From the NCBI RefSeq assembly GCF_000022545.1, contig NC_012883.1, positions 1,480,276 to 1,544,275 of the forward strand: a stretch of DNA of 64,000 nucleotides. The letters run 5' to 3'. The translations under genes were made by a program, and so were the position numbers. The DNA comes from Thermococcus sibiricus MM 739 (lineage in GTDB: Archaea > Methanobacteriota_B > Thermococci > Thermococcales > Thermococcaceae). The notes under the pieces were generated by a model that saw only the letters and a program-made list of their open reading frames with translations, was not told the origin of the DNA and made no database searches. This document shows positions 61,249 through 64,000 of this stretch, piece after piece (position 1 is the first letter of the stretch; every line of letters begins with the position of its first letter).

Positions 61249-62106
61249 TCAGCTCTTGCTCTTCAACCTAGAGCTCTGAGGAGCCAATGAAGGTTCTTTC
61301 TTATACGCCCTCAGCACGAGATAAAGGGCAACTAGGAGGTAGCCGAACTGGACTAGGACTCTTCCCCACTCCATCTTCACGGAGTAACCGAAAAGCACCG
61401 CGAAGATCGAGCCTATTGCGCCTTTGTGATGGAATACGCTGTCCTTGGGTATGCCGAGGTCATAGGCCGGTTCCTCAATGAAGCCGAGGTGCATGCCCTC
61501 TTCTTCAGCCCATTCTATGAGTTCGTGGGTGCCGTAGCCCGCCAGCCCTGCCGCAACTAACACCAGCAGGATCGAGCTGTAGTAAAAGAACGTCCTTAAG
61601 TTTATGCGCATTCCGACACCATAGATTAGATACGCGAGGATCAGAGCACTTATCGAGCCCAATAAGAGACCTGCCAAAGTGCCTCCTAAGTCTTGAGTTG
61701 CAAAAGGGGTTAGGAATAGCACCGTTTCAAGACCCTCCCTGAAGACCACTACGAAGGTAAAGACTATCAAAGCGATAGAACTTATCGCTTCGCCTACTTT
61801 TCTTTCTATCTCTGCTTTGAGGTTTTTCCCCTTGGTGGCCATCCAGTAAATCATGCTCGTGAGCACTATTACAGCTAGGTAGGAGGCTATGCCCTCGAAG
61901 AGCTCCTTTTCAGCCAGGCCTCCGTAGAGCTTAAGAATCACCGCTCCAAGGACTATGCTCACAAGCACCGAAAGCCCGACTCCAGTCCATACGTCTTTAA
62001 TCTGCTTCTCTCTGCCCGTGCGTCTGAGGTACACAATTATTATCGCCACTATTATGGCCGCCTCAAGGGCCTCTCTAAAGGTTATGAGGAAAGCTCCAAC
62101 GTTCAT
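61249..62106 (-). CDS. FTR1-family iron permease
   Basis: 285 residues with seven membrane helices. Both REXLE iron-binding motifs are present: TFREALEAAIIVA at residues ~9-21 and VFREGLETVLFL in helix 4. Imported iron(III) passes through this permease, which works with a ferroxidase or periplasmic iron-binding proteins. GGGGGTGA precedes the ATG at 62106, and a TTAGG-N4-CCTAA palindrome lies 19 bases upstream of the start, suggesting control by an iron-responsive DtxR/IdeR-type repressor. Confidence 0.9.
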   Translation of the reverse strand: MNVGAFLITFREALEAAIIVAIIIVYLRRTGREKQIKDVWTGVGLSVLVSIVLGAVILKLYGGLAEKELFEGIASYLAVIVLTSMIYWMATKGKNLKAEIERKVGEAISSIALIVFTFVVVFREGLETVLFLTPFATQDLGGTLAGLLLGSISALILAYLIYGVGMRINLRTFFYYSSILLVLVAAGLAGYGTHELIEWAEEEGMHLGFIEEPAYDLGIPKDSVFHHKGAIGSIFAVLFGYSVKMEWGRVLVQFGYLLVALYLVLRAYKKEPSLAPQSSRLKSKS

Positions 62107-62124
62107 GGATTCACCCCCAATCTT

Positions 62125-62138
62125 TTAGGCCAACCTAA
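62125..62138. promoter_or_regulatory. DtxR/IdeR-type operator before the FTR1 gene
   Basis: TTAGG-CCAA-CCTAA is a 14-base near-palindrome with the same arms as the site at 62965-62978. TTAGG...CCTAA is the core of the DtxR/IdeR/MntR box. It overlaps the likely promoter or start of transcription of the leftward FTR1 gene. Confidence 0.65.
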
Positions 62139-62374
62139 TATTTGTAGGAGGACTTATGAGTTTTACCTTTGCCAAATTGAAATTTTGAGGAATTTGCAGG
62201 GAAGTTACGATGCTTCAAACGGGGTATACCATCTGCCAATCCAGCAAGGTTCGAATTTTGCACCTCTACAATATGAATTTCCATCCAATTTCCCAAAACT
62301 GTGAAAAGAAACGGGGATATTGGACAAATCGTGGCAGAAATGCCGTGGAAAAATTTACAAAATGGAAAAAACGG

Positions 62375-62944
62375 TCAAATCTTTCCTACCAGATCGAGGC
62401 TGACCTTAAGAGTCTCCTTACCGGGCTCCCAGCTGGCCGGGCAGACCTGACCGGGGTGCTCGCGAACGTACTTTGAAGCCCTGAGCATCCTCAGGATTTC
62501 CTTCGCACTCCTCCCTATGCTGTTGTCGTGGATGTGCATGCTGACAACCTTTCCGTCCGGGTCTATGATGAAGGTCGCCCTCCACGAAACGCCCTCGTCT
62601 TCGATGTAGGTGCCGAACAGGCGACTTATCTTCCCGGCCGGGTCGGCGAGCATCGGGTACTTTATCTTCTTTATCGAGGGTGAAGTGTCGTGCCAGGCCT
62701 TATGGACGTAGGCTGTGTCCGTTGAAACGCTGATTATTTCGGCCCCCTCCTTCTTGAACTCCTCGTAATACTTTGCCAGCTCCTCAAGCTCCGTCGGGCA
62801 GACGAAGGTAAAGTCTGCCGGATAGAAGGCGAGGATGACCCACTTGCCCCTGTAGTCCGAGAACCTGAGCTTTCCTATCTCGTCCTTCTCCGGGAAGTAG
62901 GCATTGGCTTCGAAGTCTGGAACCGTTTCTCCAACCATCACCAT
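62375..62944 (-). CDS. Alkyl hydroperoxide reductase AhpC-type peroxiredoxin
   Basis: 189 residues from the ATG at 62944 (GAGGTG upstream). The peroxidatic cysteine is in PADFTFVCPTELEEL near residue 49, with the resolving cysteine in HPGQVCPASWEPG near residue 170. Length and the RATFIIDPDGKV segment match typical 2-Cys AhpC. It reduces hydrogen and organic peroxides. An iron-type palindrome overlaps its TATA box, which ties peroxide defence to iron status. The sequence is GC-rich compared with the middle of the window. Confidence 0.93.
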   Translation of the reverse strand: MVMVGETVPDFEANAYFPEKDEIGKLRFSDYRGKWVILAFYPADFTFVCPTELEELAKYYEEFKKEGAEIISVSTDTAYVHKAWHDTSPSIKKIKYPMLADPAGKISRLFGTYIEDEGVSWRATFIIDPDGKVVSMHIHDNSIGRSAKEILRMLRASKYVREHPGQVCPASWEPGKETLKVSLDLVGKI

Positions 62945-62962
62945 GATTTTCACCTCGATATT

Positions 62963-62986
62963 AATTAGGTTAACCTAATTTAAAAA
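62963..62986. promoter_or_regulatory. DtxR/IdeR-type operator over the AhpC promoter
   Basis: AATTAGGTTAACCTAATT (62963-62980) is a perfect 18-bp palindrome. On the minus strand TTTTTAAAT, the TATA-like box, overlaps its edge, so binding would block transcription. A partial second copy (AGGTTGTCCTAA) follows at about 62986-62997. The core matches the site before FTR1. Confidence 0.75.
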
Positions 62987-63084
62987 GGTTGTCCTAACAA
63001 AATGAAAAATTTCGAGATTCAAAACTTTCCACTTCGAAGCCATAAATTTAAAGTCCAGAGAGTCAAAATTTCACCGGTGATAAC

Positions 63085-63651
63085 ATGAAGCTTAAGGTGA
63101 TTCTCGGGACGGCAAGGGAAAGTAGGAAAAGCGAGAAAGTCGCAAACTACATCGTCAGAAAAGCCCAAGAACTCGATCTGAAAACCGAACTGATAGACGT
63201 AAAGGACTACCTCTTAGCATACACGCACCGCTGGAAGATAACGCCCGAGATGGAGAGGTACAGGAAAAAGATAATCGAGGCAGATTCCCTCATCATAGTC
63301 GCCCCCGAATACAACGGGAGCTATCCGGGGGAGCTGAAGATCCTCCTCGACACAATCTACGACGAGTACGAGGCCCTGCCGGTGGGAATTGTCACCGTGT
63401 CTGTCGTCACCGGTGGGATGAGACTCCTCCAGGAGCTAAGGCTCGCGGCCTTGAACTACAAAATGCTCCCCGTCGGGCAGGTCCTCTTCTACAACGTTGA
63501 CGACCTGTTCGAAGACGAAGAACTGAAAGACAAGAAGTACAAAGAAAGGGTAGAACGGCTTTTGAGAGCACTTGAGAAGTACGCTAAGGCGCTGAAGCCG
63601 ATAAGAGATGAGGTGAGAGAAAAGCTTAGGGAAGAGACGGAGCGAGTTTAA
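63085..63651 (+). CDS. NADPH-dependent FMN reductase family protein
   Basis: 188 residues. The flavodoxin-like fold shows VILGTARESRKSEKVANYI at the N-terminus (FMN phosphate) and VAPEYNGSYPGELKILLDTI near residues 73-92. Partners of this type reduce quinones, azo compounds or metal ions. GGTGATAAC precedes the ATG at 63085. The C-terminus is a charged helix. GC-rich codons match its neighbours. Confidence 0.88.
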   Translation: MKLKVILGTARESRKSEKVANYIVRKAQELDLKTELIDVKDYLLAYTHRWKITPEMERYRKKIIEADSLIIVAPEYNGSYPGELKILLDTIYDEYEALPVGIVTVSVVTGGMRLLQELRLAALNYKMLPVGQVLFYNVDDLFEDEELKDKKYKERVERLLRALEKYAKALKPIRDEVREKLREETERV

Positions 63652-63680
63652 CCCCCATTTCACTTTTGCTCTGCCCATAA

Positions 63681-63747
63681 CTGACCTCCTCCCCGCCGTG
63701 AACGGCGAGGGTTCCAACGAGTTAACCCCTCGCTAGTGACGGGGAGG
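63681..63747 (-). mobile_element. IS200/IS605-type right end, omega-RNA-like remnant (B)
   Basis: On the minus strand, CTCCCCGTCACTAGCGAGGG G is followed by GGTTAACTCGTTGGAACC, CTCGCCGTTCACGGCGGGGAG and GAGGTCAG. The hairpin order and the GGGGAGGANGTCAG end match remnant A at 45682-45768. No TnpB or TnpA gene lies within reach on either side. The DNA before it (63655-63680) is unassigned. Confidence 0.65.
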
Positions 63748-63853
63748 TAAACTGTCCTCGGAACTCTGTACTTTTCAAGTTTAAAAAATCCGCCAGTTCC
63801 TACAAATGGGTCCGGGGAACCGGATAATAGAAATGAAATAGAAAACACTCCGC

Positions 63854-64000
63854 TCACAACAGCCCTTCAGTGAGCCCTCTTACACTGCTCCTTGCCTTTG
63901 ACCTTAATTTCTCAAGGTGGTCGCTTAAAGCCTCCCCGATGCCGTGCACAAAGAGGCTCAGCGCTTCTTTCCTCGTCAGTCCGCGGGCACGGAGGTAGAA
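63854..64000 (-). CDS. SufB/SufD-type protein, C-terminal fragment at window edge
   Basis: Only the last 48 residues are inside the window. FYLRARGLTRKEALSLFVHG and the helix after it match the end of SufB/SufD (compare MAKGLTEEEAAELIIKGLL in the complete gene at 45876). The stop is TGA at 63854-63856. The gene runs off the right edge, so a second Suf assembly gene begins there. Confidence 0.75.
   Translation of the reverse strand, partial: FYLRARGLTRKEALSLFVHGIGEALSDHLEKLRSKARSSVRGLTEGLL

Noticed and set aside
62245-62265. T-loop-like GGTTCGAATT flanked by GCAA and TTGC, hinting at a tRNA
   Set aside because: No acceptor stem, anticodon arm or D arm could be built around it.
63681-63747. 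Repeated hairpins read as CRISPR repeats
   Set aside because: The hairpins are not equal-length direct repeats with spacers and they match IS605-type ends instead.

Overview
The window looks like a piece of chromosome from a hyperthermophilic archaeon of the order Thermococcales (Thermococcus, Pyrococcus or Palaeococcus), probably one of the AT-rich Thermococcus lineages. The evidence is the GGTGAT/GAGGTG ribosome binding sites a few bases before most starts, short spacers with TATA boxes, and a typical gene set: glyceraldehyde-3-phosphate:ferredoxin oxidoreductase, type V fructose-1,6-bisphosphatase, TrmB-family regulator, Taw2, a TtuA/NcsA-like thiolase, DUF257 and DUF2391. No rRNA gene, complete tRNA gene or CRISPR array was found. 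Two box C/D guide RNAs were found by reading the intergenic DNA.

Left part (0-10.3 kb): the end of a PEP-utilising swivelling-domain protein, a PPC-domain protein and a DUF6506 protein precede a lipoate-dependent 2-oxoacid (acetoin-type) dehydrogenase locus. It holds two E1 alpha/beta pairs, one E2 core without a lipoyl domain, two free-standing lipoyl-domain proteins, an AcoX-like kinase-fold protein, a Lin0512 protein and a lipoate-protein ligase. This is unusual because Thermococcales normally oxidise 2-oxoacids with ferredoxin oxidoreductases. No E3 (dihydrolipoamide dehydrogenase) is present in the window.

Middle part (10.3-48 kb): mostly housekeeping genes, namely threonine synthase, tRNA and rRNA modification enzymes (Trm11-like, Taw2, TtuA-like), radical SAM proteins, nicotinamidase, asparaginase, a DHH/RecJ-like phosphoesterase, transporters and small regulators. 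A sugar/central-carbon block (36.6-43.8 kb) has a glycosyltransferase, tandem Gfo/Idh/MocA oxidoreductases, a TrmB-family regulator, triosephosphate isomerase, GAPOR and FBPase. GAPOR and FBPase carry Thermococcales glycolytic motif (TGM)-like sites on opposite sides of their TATA boxes, fitting opposite regulation. Accessory patches lie at 16.3-18.8 kb (DUF257 and a coiled-coil/HTH/membrane operon) and 33.5-35.5 kb (MFS fragment, C/D RNA, membrane protein plus TOPRIM protein). A SufC-SufBD pair and a small iron-sulfur pair lie at 45.9-48.2 kb.

Right part (48-64 kb): a metal and redox stress region whose genes are visibly richer in G and C in many places. It has a CDF metal exporter, OsmC, arsenate reductase, Acr3 arsenite exporter, thioredoxin, CopA copper ATPase with divergent CopR, a CcdA/DsbD-like membrane protein, a Met/His-rich exported protein, a CopZ-like chaperone, an FTR1 iron permease, AhpC and an FMN reductase. 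FTR1 and AhpC share a TTAGGNNAACCTAA palindrome typical of DtxR-family iron regulators. Remnants of IS200/IS605-type ends (omega-RNA-like hairpins without TnpB) lie at about 45.0, 45.7 and 63.7 kb. A second SufB/SufD-type gene runs off the right edge.
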